DNA from: Planctomycetaceae bacterium
GTDB lineage: Bacteria > Planctomycetota > Planctomycetia > Pirellulales > UBA7805
DNA: 59,604 nucleotides
NCBI GenBank assembly: GCA_902630355.1
Contig: CACOUL010000002.1
Location: 1-59,604 of the forward strand
Direction of reading: 5' to 3'
Positions 19,001 to 27,705 of this stretch are shown here, piece after piece (the first letter of the stretch is position 1; each line of letters opens with the position of its first letter). The position numbers and the translations under genes were made by a program. Under the pieces are notes generated by a model. That model was not told the DNA's origin. It saw only the letters and a program-made list of their open reading frames with translations, and ran no database searches.

Positions 19001-19478
19001 GATCGCGGCAATCCTCGTCTATCTGGTGATGGTGGCACAGTTCCGCAGCTTTATTGACCCAATGATTGTCTTATTGACGGTCCCTCTCGGGTTCATTGGT
19101 GTTGTGCTGATGCTTTATCTCACCAACACCAATCTCTCGATCATGGCATTCATGGGAATTATTATGATGGTAGGTATTGTAGTTGAATATTCGATTGTGT
19201 TGGTCGATTTTGCAAACCATCGTTTTGCCCAACATGGATCTGCAAAAGACGCGATCCTGGAGGCCGCGATCGTGCGCCTGCGCCCTATTTTAATGACTTC
19301 GTTTACCACTTGGCTTGCCCTGCTTCCGATGGCGATTGGTTTTGGCGGAAGCGAAGCCAATGCACCTCTTGCCCGAGCGATTATCGGAGGTGTTTTAGGC
19401 GCCACCCTGCTCTCCTTGTTGGTGGTTCCATGTCTCTACGTAATCTTCAAACGGCCAACCAACGAGAAACCGGCTTGA
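16083..19478 (+). CDS. RND-family efflux permease
   Basis: Inner-membrane pump of the AcrB/HAE superfamily; with the next two genes it forms a tripartite exporter of unknown substrate. The 1131-residue protein has the usual plan: one helix (about 10-28), a large periplasmic part, a helix bundle from about 345, a second helix near 555, a second periplasmic part, and a final bundle from about 990. The TM4 block is LAIGILVDQSIVVLENI, where the second Asp of the AcrB proton relay is Gln 411. In TM10, the Lys of AcrB (GLSAKN) is Glu 1035 (GIVVEYS). The TM11 Arg (RLRPILMTS) remains. There is an acidic insert near 875-895. No local repressor gene is visible. Confidence 0.92.
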   Translation: MIRTALANPYLVIVACLAITVMGLFTYTKIPADLLPQFETSAVQIVCFYPGMPPEVMEKDIMSRLQRWTGQSVGISHQEAKAMQGVCVVKDFFREGVPMSDAMSQVSSYAMSDMFYLPPGTIPPMVMPFDPTASVPLCLVVVSNPQMNEQELYDIAYYELRNKLQSIQGVIAPAVYGGKLRRVLAYVDPAKLEAHGLSLMDVQKALLKQNVLIPAGSIKVGKQELQIFTNANVETWEELNDAPIKQLPGRAPVRIRDIGYVDGGAAQIQTNVVRVNGSRKAYIPIYRQPGANTIAIVRQIKQQLRDIETRLKVERSEDPKMESLVLSVAMDQSIGVEEANRSLQVAAGLGAVLAGLVVMFFLRSVRFTVVIVLAIPLAILTAIFGMFFTNDSINAMTLGGLALAIGILVDQSIVVLENIVRHAQMGKPPRTAALEGTSEVAIPMFVASLTFAIVFFPVVFLSGLAKFLFTPLAIAASIAIFASYIVAITLVPAYCARFLKVIGEADPYGDSSEQRGVFSRTYQSVLRRVLGLRYLIVLLAAAGFVLSILFMNRYLGQELFPRVDSGQVSIFVRVPTGTRIEETEKTVAEIESEIIDLIGAPDPGFAVGNEQNPESNLQIIISNIGVLMDWPAAYTPNTGPMDAFILVQTKANPGEPDIFEYVQTLRKNLRRKFPEVEFAFDTGGMLTAALNNGEPSPIHFQINSANLETGQTVAKQIVAAAESIPGTADVRIAQRIDYPILQVDMDRDLASRIGLNPDEVMKNLVAATNSSVNFQPTFWLDKNKGNHYFLGVQYFENELNSIDTIRSIPVGSDSEGQPLKLGNIADIHRNTGPGVVNHVNISRVTDVYVNVKQGFDIGSVVSAIETTLVALGAEEDEDERGQIYRLGTRSNNDMLDQLNLNSAARVKAIEVLEDGEDIQDFTKLLSKAQKDRWDELKNEVLADASLFKGISFRMMGEVRSMRESFEQFSSGLLIAAILVYLVMVAQFRSFIDPMIVLLTVPLGFIGVVLMLYLTNTNLSIMAFMGIIMMVGIVVEYSIVLVDFANHRFAQHGSAKDAILEAAIVRLRPILMTSFTTWLALLPMAIGFGGSEANAPLARAIIGGVLGATLLSLLVVPCLYVIFKRPTNEKPA

Positions 19479-19493
19479 AGGGAATTGAACGCA

Positions 19494-20807
19494 ATGAATC
19501 AGCATTTTCGCCTGTTACTCTCAGTGTGTGGCCCATTCACACTCCTGCTCATCTCAGGGGTATCCTGTAGTCGCTCCAATAGTGAAATAACGGCAACCGA
19601 CGACGCGATCGCTCAGCCACTGATTGAGACCGTAGAGGTCAAGTCGAGTCCACTCGATCGGGAAACGGAGTTATCTGCATCGATTGAAGGTGAGCATCGC
19701 ACCGAAATTTACCCTCGGATTTCCGGAGTTGTTTCGGACGTTTATGTCAAACTTGGCGATCAAGTGGAAGAAGGACAGTTGCTGATCCGCATCAAAGCAC
19801 AAGGGGTTGCCGATCTGGTGAAGCATCGCGAAGAACTTGTCAAAGAAGCGGAGGCGGAACTAAAGCGCAGATCGGCCGGCATCCGGCTTGCTGAGGCAGA
19901 GGTGCGATCCAAAGAGGCTTCGATCAAGATAGAAAAACTGACAAAGGATCGGATGGAGGCGCTCGTAAAAAAAGGATCGCTGAGCAAACAGCGACTCGAT
20001 GAGGCGATCTTCCAAGTTCGCACCGCAGAAGCTGAACTCGAGCATGCTCACGCACAAGTGGAAGCAGCCAGAGCCGATTTCGAGGTTGCCGAAGCGAAAA
20101 AAGAGGTTGCGCTTGCTGATCTTGAATCAGCGGTTAACAGAGCGAATGCGAGGGAAATTCACGCACCTTTCGAAGGACTCGTGGCGGCACGACATGTGGA
20201 CCCAGGAGACTACGTGCAACCGGGTGATCCAAACTTAAGTCAAGGTTTACTCGACATCATACGAAACGATCAGGTGCGAGCGGTCGTCTATGTACCTCTC
20301 GAGGACGCGGCTTACGTTGAAGCGGGAGACCCGGTCATCCTTCGGCACAGGTCTTACACCGGAACTCCACAAATCAATTCGCTGGGCGGCGAGCCGCTTA
20401 CCATCTCTCGTAAAGCCCGTGCTTTTAATAGGGGAACCCGGATGATGCGCACAGAAATCGATATCGATAACAGGGTACTCGAAAATGAAACCGGGGAACG
20501 CCTGGTCCCCGGCGACTATGGGAAGGTCCAAATTACGCTCGAGGCCCTTAAAGGAAAGCCAATGGTTCCCCGCCGGGCAATTCTCACCGATGAAAATGAC
20601 GAAAAGTATCTCGTTGTTCTCGATAAGAATCTTATCCCTCAAAAGGTTCCCGTCGATGGCATTTTACTTGATTCTAATAATCAGTTGGTCATCGAGTCTT
20701 CCTCTTTGAAAGTCGGCCAGCGGATTTTAAGCGCACCGGACAAAACAATCATCCTGGGCGAAGCGATCGATCCCGAACAACTCAAGGCAATAACGATCAC
20801 AAACTGA
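19494..20807 (+). CDS. RND periplasmic adaptor (membrane fusion) lipoprotein
   Basis: Membrane-fusion protein linking the RND pump to the outer-membrane channel. It begins with a signal peptide ending in a lipobox (LISGVSC), then the biotinyl-lipoyl half motif EGEHRTEIYPRISGVVSDVYVKLGD at about 65-90. A long alpha-hairpin coiled coil follows (about 95-210, Glu/Ala/Lys-rich), then the second lipoyl half (HAPFEGLVAARHVDPGDYVQPGD) and beta-barrel/MP domains. ATG 19494 is preferred over TTG 19485. The protein is 437 aa, a little longer than AcrA because of the long hairpin. It starts 15 bases behind the pump gene. The order pump-adaptor-channel differs from the usual adaptor-first order. Confidence 0.93.
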   Translation: MNQHFRLLLSVCGPFTLLLISGVSCSRSNSEITATDDAIAQPLIETVEVKSSPLDRETELSASIEGEHRTEIYPRISGVVSDVYVKLGDQVEEGQLLIRIKAQGVADLVKHREELVKEAEAELKRRSAGIRLAEAEVRSKEASIKIEKLTKDRMEALVKKGSLSKQRLDEAIFQVRTAEAELEHAHAQVEAARADFEVAEAKKEVALADLESAVNRANAREIHAPFEGLVAARHVDPGDYVQPGDPNLSQGLLDIIRNDQVRAVVYVPLEDAAYVEAGDPVILRHRSYTGTPQINSLGGEPLTISRKARAFNRGTRMMRTEIDIDNRVLENETGERLVPGDYGKVQITLEALKGKPMVPRRAILTDENDEKYLVVLDKNLIPQKVPVDGILLDSNNQLVIESSSLKVGQRILSAPDKTIILGEAIDPEQLKAITITN

Positions 20808-20844
20808 AGCGTATTTCGGCATTGCTTTTTTAATAAACTTCCAA

Positions 20845-22524
20845 ATGAACGTGCATATCAGTTCAATACAGACGATGCTCGGCGGCAGAAGAGCCTTGCA
20901 AAGGTATCTGACCTGTCTGGCTATCAGCATTATCTTCTCAGGATGCGCTGGCCATGGTCGGCAAGAATCGATCTGTTACGAAACCGAATGCTGTCCGGAA
21001 GAGGTTTTTGATTCCACTGACAATGCCAATATTACAGCCCCAGTACAGACAGTACAGACGGTTTCCTACGCTGAAGAACTGCCGACACCCGATACTGATG
21101 AAAACTTACTCCGCGACGCTCCCCAACCGCTGCCCGAATTCAAACGCGTGCCGCCACCACCAGTTGATCCACAGCCCGAAACCATCAGCGTGCAAGAACC
21201 GTTCATTATCGATCTTGCAACAACGCTGAAATTGGGAGGTGCGTCCGCACTGGATGTTCAAATCGCACGCGAGAAAGCGTTTCAAGCGCAGGTAACCTGG
21301 AGCAAGTCGCGGTTGCTGCTGTTGCCTACCCTGTGGTACGGAGTCAACTGGTTCCACCACGATGGATCAATTCAGACAACCCCCGGGGAAGTTATTGACG
21401 CGAGTCGGAGTTCCCTCTACACCGGGGGTGGCATGGGTTTTGAAGGCGCGCCGGTCACTGGCAATGGCACCGGGCCGGGCAACTTTGCTTTCAATTTGAG
21501 TCTCGCTGAAGCACATTACAAGCCATTGGAAAAGCTCCAACTCTCCCAGGCGGCCCAAGCCGCGGAAAGAGGCGCACAAAACGACATTCTGCGAGATCTC
21601 GCGGTCGCTTACGCGGACATTCTTCAAGCGCGATCCGAACTTGCAAATTACAACGTGGGCAGAAAAACCTCGCAAAAACTGGTGGAGGTAACGAGTACCT
21701 TTGCGGATGTCGGGCTTGGTTCTCCTGCCGAGGTATACCGAGCAAAAACCGAGGAAGCGCATTGGGTTGTGCAGGTTAAAGAAGCCGAGCGCAAAGTGAT
21801 TATCAGCACAACAAAACTAGCTGAGATATTGCAACTCGACCCGGAAGTGCAGCTTTTGCCCGCTGAGGAGCAACTGGTCCCGGTGACCATGGTCAATGAA
21901 AATCTCTCGGTGCGGGAACTCATTATGATCAGCCTTGCGGAACGTCCCGAGATGGCCGAATACCGAGCGGTCGCTGAAGCCCGCCTTGTCAAATTTCGCC
22001 AGGAGCGAGCACGCCCATTTCTCCCGTACCTTCAACTTGCCGGCAGCGTAGGATCTTTTGCCGGCGGCTCCGGATCCACCATCGACAATCAAAGCACGCG
22101 CGATGATGTGGTGGCCGCCATGATCTGGGAATTTAAAAATCTTGGGATGGGAAATTATCTGATTAATCGTCGCAGCAGAAGTGAATGGCAGGAATCTCAA
22201 ATCAAGATCGAACGACTGCAAAATCGTATCATCGCCGAAGTGATTGCGGCGGCTGGAGACAGCGCTAGCTATCGACGACAAATAAACGCCGCCGAGGAGG
22301 GTCTCGATGCGGCGAACCAAAGCTACGCCTTAAATGTCGAACGGATTAAGGATGCGGAGGGTATTCCGCTGGAACTGGTGCAGGCGATCCAAGCACGCAC
22401 CAGTTCGCAAAATCGTCTGACCGACGCAATTTGCAACTACAATCGGTCACAGTATCGATTACTCCACGCCATCGGCCAGCCCACAGCGATTGCGGCGGAG
22501 AGTGCAAAATCCCAAGCTCGCTAA
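20845..22524 (+). CDS. TolC-family outer-membrane efflux lipoprotein
   Basis: Outer-membrane factor of a tripartite efflux system. The N-terminus has a hydrophobic segment and lipobox (IIFSGC near residue 34), then a Pro-rich linker to about residue 110. Two repeats of the OEP domain follow, recognisable by IDLATTLKLGGASALDVQIAREK at the start of the first and LIMISLAERPEMAEYRAVAEA at the start of the second, with long helices and an LQAAGSVG-like strand (here LQLAGSVG). Length 559 aa, longer than TolC because of the N-terminal linker. It lies 37 bases behind the adaptor gene, and tRNA-Gly follows. Confidence 0.9.
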   Translation: MNVHISSIQTMLGGRRALQRYLTCLAISIIFSGCAGHGRQESICYETECCPEEVFDSTDNANITAPVQTVQTVSYAEELPTPDTDENLLRDAPQPLPEFKRVPPPPVDPQPETISVQEPFIIDLATTLKLGGASALDVQIAREKAFQAQVTWSKSRLLLLPTLWYGVNWFHHDGSIQTTPGEVIDASRSSLYTGGGMGFEGAPVTGNGTGPGNFAFNLSLAEAHYKPLEKLQLSQAAQAAERGAQNDILRDLAVAYADILQARSELANYNVGRKTSQKLVEVTSTFADVGLGSPAEVYRAKTEEAHWVVQVKEAERKVIISTTKLAEILQLDPEVQLLPAEEQLVPVTMVNENLSVRELIMISLAERPEMAEYRAVAEARLVKFRQERARPFLPYLQLAGSVGSFAGGSGSTIDNQSTRDDVVAAMIWEFKNLGMGNYLINRRSRSEWQESQIKIERLQNRIIAEVIAAAGDSASYRRQINAAEEGLDAANQSYALNVERIKDAEGIPLELVQAIQARTSSQNRLTDAICNYNRSQYRLLHAIGQPTAIAAESAKSQAR

Positions 22525-22595
22525 TCCGCAAACCTGTGCGAGACTGTCGACCCTGTTATGCTAGGTTTTCCGGATTCGCTCGCACTGTGGATCCC

Positions 22596-22666
22596 GCGGG
22601 TGTAGTTCAATGGTAGAACACAAGCTTCCCAAGCTTGATACGGGGGTTCGATTCCCCTCACCCGCT
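22596..22666 (+). tRNA. tRNA-Gly, anticodon CCC
   Basis: A full cloverleaf can be folded. The acceptor is GCGGGTG/CACCCGC with discriminator T, the D-arm GTTC...GAAC, the anticodon stem CAAGC/GCTTG with loop TTCCCAA giving anticodon CCC, and the T-arm GGGGTTCGATTCCCC. It is 71 bases long with no encoded CCA. It reads glycine GGG codons. Confidence 0.97.
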
Positions 22667-22674
22667 CTGTTTGA

Positions 22675-23733
22675 CTAGAGATGATGCTCTTTTTCGTCCG
22701 ACGCGAGGCGTATGGTTTTTCGGGACAGATCGTGGATCGCCTGCACGTAACGGACTGTGCGGAAGGTGGCCTGCATCACGAGCGAGTGGGTGAAGGCGTG
22801 TTGACCACGCACGGCCACACCGTCGAGCATGGGAGAATCGCTGATGCCACCGGCCACAAAGATGATGTCTTCACCGGCCGCAAGATCGTCGCAGGTGTAG
22901 ACCTGATCTAGATTCTCACTCCAGGCCGACTCCTTGAGTTCCACAAGTTCTGCATCATCGCGCGGCCACATCCGCACCAGCATTTCTCCGCCGAGACACT
23001 TGATGGCGGCGGCCGCAATCACTGCCTCCGGTGATCCTCCCACCCCCAAATAGAGATCGACCGTACTGTTGAGCATCGAGGGGGCAATGGCCATCGCCAC
23101 GTCTCCATCCCCGATCAGTCGGATGCGAGCGCCGAGTTTGCGTAGCGTTGCAATTTCCTCTTCGTGTCGATCTCGGTCGAGCAGGGCAACGACCAGATCC
23201 TCGACCCGCTTATCGAGGCATTCGGCAATTTTACCCAGCGTCTCCTCCAAAGGAGCATCGAGGTCTAACGCAACACCCGCCTCGCGAACGCGCGGTCCGT
23301 AGGCCAGTTTATAGCTATAAAAACTCGGCAACTCGATGAGCACGCGCTCTGACTCGGCCGAGACGACCGTCGCCGCTAGGACGCTGATCGCTCCGGGAAG
23401 GCCCTTGGCGGTCAGACGGGTTCCATCGATCGGATCGATCGCAAAATTCACGCGCGGTGCCCCCGGCATACCGAGTCCCAATTTCTCATTACGAAAAATA
23501 CCCGGAGCCTCGTCCTTGATGCCTTCGCCGATCACACAGAGTCCCTGCATGTCGATCAAATTAAGCATTCCCCGCATCGCATCGGTCGCTGCTTCGTCGG
23601 CAGCCAATTTGTCGCCACATCCGAGCCATCGGTAGGCGTGTAGAGACGCGGCTTCTACCGCGCGGACCAAATCAAAGCCAATGGTCCGCGCAACGGTGTG
23701 CGGAATGTTGGCTGGAATATTTTGCTGATTCAT
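22675..23733 (-). CDS. glpX: Class II fructose-1,6-bisphosphatase
   Basis: Gluconeogenic enzyme removing the 1-phosphate from fructose-1,6-bisphosphate (some relatives also act on sedoheptulose-1,7-bisphosphate). The inositol-phosphatase-like fold is marked by GEGIKDEAPG, the metal and phosphate motif FAIDPIDGTRLTAKGLPGAISV near residue 95, the RIRLIGDGDVAMAI block and the GVGGSPEAVIAAAAIKCLGG block. Length 352 aa is somewhat longer than E. coli GlpX (336). ATG 23733. It lies 41 bases behind the ClC gene and converges on tRNA-Gly. Confidence 0.95.
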   Translation of the reverse strand: MNQQNIPANIPHTVARTIGFDLVRAVEAASLHAYRWLGCGDKLAADEAATDAMRGMLNLIDMQGLCVIGEGIKDEAPGIFRNEKLGLGMPGAPRVNFAIDPIDGTRLTAKGLPGAISVLAATVVSAESERVLIELPSFYSYKLAYGPRVREAGVALDLDAPLEETLGKIAECLDKRVEDLVVALLDRDRHEEEIATLRKLGARIRLIGDGDVAMAIAPSMLNSTVDLYLGVGGSPEAVIAAAAIKCLGGEMLVRMWPRDDAELVELKESAWSENLDQVYTCDDLAAGEDIIFVAGGISDSPMLDGVAVRGQHAFTHSLVMQATFRTVRYVQAIHDLSRKTIRLASDEKEHHL

Positions 23734-23774
23734 AATTCCGATCCAATAGATATGGCGTGCAATGGGCAGCCGGT

Positions 23775-25184
23775 TTAATTCTTTGCGGTCGTGGCCGAAA
23801 CCTCTTGTTGCTCAATCGAACCCAAAAATATTTCTGCCAATGCTTCGTAGATTGCTTTGGGGCATACCCGGTGCGAACACTCGTAGGCAATAATCGCAAC
23901 TGCGAGCAAGGGAATCGTCATGAACCGGGCACCGGTCATCTCAACCATAATCACCGCACACGTGATCGGGCTTTGCACCACGCCGGAAAAATAGGCCACC
24001 ATGAAAAGAATCACGACGGCAGTGTGGTCCAAGCCGGGAAAAAGAGTCTGCAATAGCGGGTGAAAGGTATGGCCCAATCCGGCGCCCACCGAAAAACTGG
24101 GGTCAAAAAGCCCCCCGGGGATCCCACTGATCAGACAGACGTAATTTGCCAAAGCTTTGAGCGGCGCATAATGCCAGGCAAGCGACTCGCTTTGGGTCAA
24201 AATACCCTGGGCTTGTGCATAACCACTCCCGTAAGTTTCGCCACCGGAAATCAGACCCAAAAGCGCGAGTGTCGCGCCTAAACTCAGTGGAATCAGTACA
24301 CGGCGCTTTCTCATCAGCGGATTGATCCAACGGGTTGTCTCCACCACTGCCCTGGCAAAAAGCCCCCCTAAAAATCCTCCGGTCATTCCGATCAGAGGCA
24401 CAGCCAGCCACTGATAGATGGGCCATTTTTCGTCAGTACCGGTCACGTTGTGGTAGAAAAGATAATCGGTACCCCGCAGCAAAATGACCACCAGAGAGGC
24501 CAACAAAACGGTACGGATAATCGTACCGATATTATTTTTCTCAAAGGAACGTCCGATTTCTTCGAGAGCAAAGATAGCGCCCGCCACCGGTGCATTAAAA
24601 GCGGCAGCAATGCCCGCCGCACCACCCCCGAGAATCAGGCCCCGCTGGACGATATGTTGGGGAAACCGGGTTATTTTAGTGATCAGATACATCAAGCATG
24701 CACCCACATGCACACTCGGTCCCTCGCGACCGATGGTCATCCCGGAGAACAAACCCAAAAAGAGCAAAAGCGCCTTGCCAATCGCAATCCGCAAAGAGAG
24801 CATCCGCCGCCGAATCGGTCCGTCATCGACGTGTAGCGCGGCAATCGTCTGGGGAATCCCCGTGCCCTCGGTCCCCGGGAAAAAACGCATCCTCAGTTGG
24901 ATGATCACCAACATCGCACCGGTGATCATCAGCATCGGAAGCAAGAGATTAATGAACGTGTGCGGCACAAACCACACATCTTCGGACACGAGGCGAACGT
25001 TCCTCAGGTGATCGAACCACGCATCACCGGCATCTTCAAAAAACCAAAAACTGTAGGCGGCCAAACCGGTCGCACACGCAGCAAATATAAAGAGACCGTG
25101 CTGCACCCAGGTTTGCAGTCGCGAAACTCCCCACTGCGAGGACTCTTCTTCCGTCGCAGCTTCACTTTTCACATCGTCAGACAT
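23775..25184 (-). CDS. ClC-type chloride channel/antiporter
   Basis: Membrane anion channel or H+/Cl- antiporter of the ClC family. About ten or more hydrophobic segments can be seen. The selectivity motifs are GTGIPQ near residue 105 (GSGIP in most members), GREGPSVHVG near 150 with the gating Glu, and PGGLFDPSFSVGAGLG near 360 (usual G(I/V/M)FAPSL). The Thr in the first motif and Asp in the third change residues near the anion path. It has 469 aa and no CBS domain. The gene is followed by glpX. Transport mode cannot be read from sequence alone. Confidence 0.9.
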   Translation of the reverse strand: MSDDVKSEAATEEESSQWGVSRLQTWVQHGLFIFAACATGLAAYSFWFFEDAGDAWFDHLRNVRLVSEDVWFVPHTFINLLLPMLMITGAMLVIIQLRMRFFPGTEGTGIPQTIAALHVDDGPIRRRMLSLRIAIGKALLLFLGLFSGMTIGREGPSVHVGACLMYLITKITRFPQHIVQRGLILGGGAAGIAAAFNAPVAGAIFALEEIGRSFEKNNIGTIIRTVLLASLVVILLRGTDYLFYHNVTGTDEKWPIYQWLAVPLIGMTGGFLGGLFARAVVETTRWINPLMRKRRVLIPLSLGATLALLGLISGGETYGSGYAQAQGILTQSESLAWHYAPLKALANYVCLISGIPGGLFDPSFSVGAGLGHTFHPLLQTLFPGLDHTAVVILFMVAYFSGVVQSPITCAVIMVEMTGARFMTIPLLAVAIIAYECSHRVCPKAIYEALAEIFLGSIEQQEVSATTAKN

Positions 25185-25348
25185 CGGTCACATCCGGTCC
25201 AGAGGAATCGCGCTCACTTCCAGCAACCGCTCGATCGTGAGTCAAAATGCTCAGCGTAACTGCCACGCTGGGAAATCTCAAGTGCGAGATTCATGTCGAT
25301 GGGAATTCGCAAAGCGGCGAGACCGAGAGGGCGTTGCCGAGACACACC

Positions 25349-25834
25349 TCAATAAATGCGATTTAGCGTGGTGACCACAACCAGAACGCTGAGGAGAGCT
25401 ATCCAGAGTATCGAGCGAGGAATTTTTTTTCGGTCCTGCCAAATCAACGCAACACAGAGTGATGATGCGCCCAAGAACAGAAGGCTCGTAAATGTCAACG
25501 CGCGCAAACCAAGTGCGGCAGCATCGTCAGGCAACGCAAGAAACACGAAGGCGAAACAGAGAAAAAACCAGGAGCCTGATGCCGCTTCGACCAGTGGGTA
25601 ACGGACACTGATTTTCGCCTCGCAGTCGTGGCACCGACCCCGAAGCATCAGCCAACCGATGATCGGAATATTGTGCCACGGACGTATCTTATGCTTACAC
25701 ACCGGACAATGGCTTGCCGGCTTGAGTAAACTTTTTCCATGGGGTAGACGGTGAATGACGACGTTGAGAAAACTTCCGATGCATGCGCCCAATAAACCGA
25801 ACCACACCATCAGCACTACGTCGAATTTGTTCAT
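25349..25834 (-). CDS. Shortened prepilin-peptidase-like protein (N-terminal A24 domain only)
   Basis: The protein matches the N-terminal domain of type IV prepilin peptidases: a first membrane helix, GACIGSFLNVVIHRLPHG, then two CxxC pairs (CPVCKHKIR near 43-46 and CHDCEAKI near 68-71) and VEAASG. In full-length enzymes this part carries the cysteine-rich cytoplasmic loop linked to N-methylation, and two catalytic Asp, one in GxGD, lie further on. Here the protein ends at 161 residues after two or three more helices. Only ALIWQDRKKIP recalls the first Asp region, and no GxGD is present. No frameshift remnant is obvious downstream. Thus proteolysis is unlikely as written. Confidence 0.8.
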   Translation of the reverse strand: MNKFDVVLMVWFGLLGACIGSFLNVVIHRLPHGKSLLKPASHCPVCKHKIRPWHNIPIIGWLMLRGRCHDCEAKISVRYPLVEAASGSWFFLCFAFVFLALPDDAAALGLRALTFTSLLFLGASSLCVALIWQDRKKIPRSILWIALLSVLVVVTTLNRIY

Positions 25835-25872
25835 TACGTATCGTGACTACTCGGGGAAACCCTTTAAAAGAT

Positions 25873-27705
25873 TCATTCTATGATTCCATGCAGTGGGCCG
25901 CCTACAACCCCCAGTTGATCGACTCGCTCGGTGATTTCTCGATCTTCCAGAAGAGGTGGTGCATGGTGCGGTTTCGTCCGCGCGTCGATCACCAGCGACC
26001 CGGCGCATCCCCAGTGTTTCTCGCGTATTGTGGCAGCAAAACCATAAATGTCGCTTGCCGGATTACTCCTGGTAAAGGTGATCCAGAGAAAATTCCTTAA
26101 GGATGTCGCGGTGAACGCGCTATCATCGACCAGTACGATCAGAGGAAATCCGCCCAGCAGATCGGTCGTGTCCGCATAGCGACCCATCGCCCGCTCGACC
26201 TCTTCGCCCGAGGTGTAGTCCGGAGCCTCCACGGCCAAGACACCGGGAAAGACCAACTGCGGATTGCTCCATTCGTCGGGAAGCGACAAATCGCCCGGCA
26301 CACTCTCCGGTAGTTTTCGCCGCGGAGGACCTGCGGCGGCAATGACGACTTTCGACCCTTCGTTGAGTCCACTCCCCGAATAGTCCAACGTGTCGATCGT
26401 TGTGCAGGTATGAAAGTGCAGATCGCGTTGCCAATCGACGCGGCGAAGCATATGCATGAAAAATTCGTCTATCTTGTGAATATCGAGTTCGCCCTCACTT
26501 TGACGGTCGGTAATCCACAAATACTTCGCCAAAGAGAGCTGGCCTTGGCCCAAGATGGCCGAAGCTTGAGTCAGCAATTCGGCTGGCCGGACGGTTTCTT
26601 GGTAAGGCACGTAGCGTTCGCTGCCAATTGCCAGCAGCAGGGGATGCACACCCGATGCGTCGACCGCATGAACGGCTTGCAGGCCGGGAATCAGGGAGGG
26701 GATCACCGGTCCGGTCAGTTCGTGGATCAGCTGACCTAAAATCGTATCCTCCTGCGGCGGACGGCCGACGACAGTGAAGGGCCAAATCGCACCGCGACGA
26801 TGGTAAACTTTTTCGACCCGCATCACGGGAAACTCATGTGCCAAGCTGTAATATCCAAGATGATCCCCAAACGGCCCTTCGGGGAGCATTTTGTCCGGAA
26901 TCACATGACCGGTGATGCAAAAATCGGAGTCGGCACACAGCGGCAATTCTCCGCGGCGGCAAATCATCCGAGTCCGACGACCCCCGAGCGCTCCGGCAAA
27001 CCTCAACTCGGACAAGCCTTCCGGAAGAGGCATCACCGCCGCAAGATTCATCGCGGGAGGGCCCCCGACAAAAATATTCACTCGCAGGGGCACACCCGCC
27101 TCGATGGCAGCCGAGTGATGCACCCCGATGCCTCGATGCAATTGGTAGTGCATCCCGATTTCTTCATTTTTCACATAATTCCCACCCGATAACTGGATGC
27201 GATACATTCCCAGATTCGAGTGTGCGATGCCCGGTTGCCGCACATCTTCGGTATAAACTTGCGGGAGGGTCACGAACGCGCCCCCATCTTCCGGCCACGA
27301 AACCAACTGCGGCAATTGATCGATCGTCGTTGTCCCTTCGAGAATGGGTCCCGAATGGACCTTTTTCAGCAGCGTGCGCCACGCGGTCTGCGGAGCCGTC
27401 CGATAACGCATCGGGTGGCGAAAAAAATGAGCCGGGTCCATCTTCAATTCGATCAACCGCCGTACGCCCTCCAAAGTATCGCGAAAAAGATAGCGGGCCC
27501 TTTCGAGTGTCCCGAAAAGATTGCTGACCATTGGAAACGGCGACCCTTTCACACGGGCAAAAAAGATGGCGGGCCCCTGCGCCTGATAAACGCGGCGGTG
27601 GATGGCAGCCGCTTCGAGAAAGGGATCCACCGGCTGATCGATGCGCACCAATTGCTGCGTCTGCTCCAGGTCCGCGAGGCATTCGGCGAGGCTGCGGTAT
27701 CGCAT
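25873..27705 (-). CDS. UbiD-family decarboxylase
   Basis: Prenylated-FMN-dependent (de)carboxylase family. Typical blocks are NLFGTLERARYLF, KMDPAHFFRHP, QLVSWPEDGGAFVTLPQVYTEDV, HIGIGVHHS-like RGIGVHHSAAIEAG, EGPFGDHLGYYS near residue 275 (flavin/Mn site region), and the C-terminal FLWITFTRSNPASDIYG. Length 610 aa, longer than E. coli UbiD (497), mostly within the N-terminal half. Such enzymes act in ubiquinone or menaquinone synthesis or in aromatic acid metabolism. No ubiX partner is in this window, so the substrate is unknown. ATG 27705 begins MRYRSLAECLADLE, a usual start for this family. Confidence 0.88.
   Translation of the reverse strand: MRYRSLAECLADLEQTQQLVRIDQPVDPFLEAAAIHRRVYQAQGPAIFFARVKGSPFPMVSNLFGTLERARYLFRDTLEGVRRLIELKMDPAHFFRHPMRYRTAPQTAWRTLLKKVHSGPILEGTTTIDQLPQLVSWPEDGGAFVTLPQVYTEDVRQPGIAHSNLGMYRIQLSGGNYVKNEEIGMHYQLHRGIGVHHSAAIEAGVPLRVNIFVGGPPAMNLAAVMPLPEGLSELRFAGALGGRRTRMICRRGELPLCADSDFCITGHVIPDKMLPEGPFGDHLGYYSLAHEFPVMRVEKVYHRRGAIWPFTVVGRPPQEDTILGQLIHELTGPVIPSLIPGLQAVHAVDASGVHPLLLAIGSERYVPYQETVRPAELLTQASAILGQGQLSLAKYLWITDRQSEGELDIHKIDEFFMHMLRRVDWQRDLHFHTCTTIDTLDYSGSGLNEGSKVVIAAAGPPRRKLPESVPGDLSLPDEWSNPQLVFPGVLAVEAPDYTSGEEVERAMGRYADTTDLLGGFPLIVLVDDSAFTATSLRNFLWITFTRSNPASDIYGFAATIREKHWGCAGSLVIDARTKPHHAPPLLEDREITERVDQLGVVGGPLHGIIE

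Noticed and set aside
24484-25011. Long open frame antisense to the ClC gene
   Set aside because: It lies wholly within a well-supported gene on the other strand and has no domain or ribosome-binding site; such shadows are common here.
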